Assembly (NCBI RefSeq): GCF_011742165.1
Contig: NZ_JAAQTO010000010.1
Span: 1-56,972 of the forward strand
DNA from: Billgrantia bachuensis
GTDB lineage: Bacteria; Pseudomonadota; Gammaproteobacteria; Pseudomonadales; Halomonadaceae
Direction of reading: 5' to 3'
Length of the DNA: 56,972 bases
The notes below the pieces were generated by a model that searched no databases, was not told the origin of the DNA, and saw only the letters and a list, made by a program, of their open reading frames with translations. The position numbers and the translations under genes are program-made. Shown here in pieces: positions 56,886 to 56,972 of this stretch. Each line of letters starts with the position of its first letter. Within the stretch, counting starts at the first letter, position 1.

Positions 56886-56972
56886 GCCCAGGTGGCGGAA
56901 TTGGTAGACGCGCTAGCTTCAGGTGCTAGTATCCTTACGGATGTGGAGGTTCAAGTCCTCTCCTGGGCACCA
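56886..56972 (+). tRNA. tRNA-Leu(CAG), second copy
   Basis: The 87-nt gene has the same anticodon CAG and encoded CCA and ends at the last base of the window. It differs from the first copy at five positions: acceptor pair A7-T66 is G7-C66 here, the variable-arm stem is ATCC/GGAT, and one variable-loop base changes T to C. A 69-bp spacer separates the two, and both are probably in one transcript. Confidence 0.97.

Overview
The window reads as a chromosomal segment of a high-GC, halophilic or halotolerant gammaproteobacterium. A member of the Halomonadaceae (Halomonas-like) fits best. This is inferred from two complete Mrp-type Na+/H+ antiporter operons, acidic secreted proteins, a PhaR-type polyhydroxyalkanoate regulator, the AmgK-MurU cell-wall recycling pair, and the classic gammaproteobacterial blocks rpsU-dnaG-rpoD, lptD-surA-pdxA-rsmA-apaG-apaH and rpsF-rpsR-rplI. 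I see no rRNA, prophage, insertion sequence, integron or CRISPR array. The DNA is almost entirely coding, and most of it is housekeeping.

Layout. 1-4.3 kb: a branched-chain-amino-acid-type ABC importer operon on the minus strand (livG, livF, binding protein, livH, start of livM), preceded by a perfect 14-bp palindrome. 4.3-7.5 kb: L-serine dehydratase, a divergent LysR regulator and an unrecognised membrane protein. 7.6-12 kb: the macromolecular-synthesis operon rpsU-dnaG-rpoD. 12.1-14.8 kb: tsaD, plsY, folB and folK. 14.9-22.7 kb: a long minus-strand run, lptD, surA, pdxA, rsmA, apaG, apaH, glpE, cca. SurA lacks both of its parvulin domains. 22.8-25.0 kb: amgK-murU and an OsmC-like protein. 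25.0-30.2 kb: a DNA glycosylase, coq7, a HIT protein, a PrkB-type phosphoribulokinase, a thioesterase, purD and phaR. 30.3-33.7 kb: rsmE, a retropepsin-like protein, a secreted repeat protein and a lytic transglycosylase.

33.8-45.7 kb: two divergent Mrp operons back to back. The leftward one has the seven-gene layout with separate mrpA and mrpB. The rightward one has six genes with mrpA and mrpB fused. A 260-bp spacer separates them and holds promoter-like sequences for both directions. Together they would supply Na+/H+ antiport for pH and salt homeostasis.

45.7-56.5 kb: hemH, two small unknown genes, dnaB, a LamB-family sugar porin with a LacI-like operator, rplI, a YybS-like membrane protein, rpsR, rpsF, rlmB and rnr. 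The rpsF leader contains an apparent anti-Shine-Dalgarno segment. The porin lies between rplI and dnaB, which are usually neighbours. 56.7 kb to the end: two tandem tRNA-Leu(CAG) genes that differ by compensatory changes.

The points most worth a second look are the parvulin-less SurA, the paired unlike Mrp operons, the Arg-for-Lys change in the Walker A motif of LivF, the palindrome before livG, and the rpsF leader.
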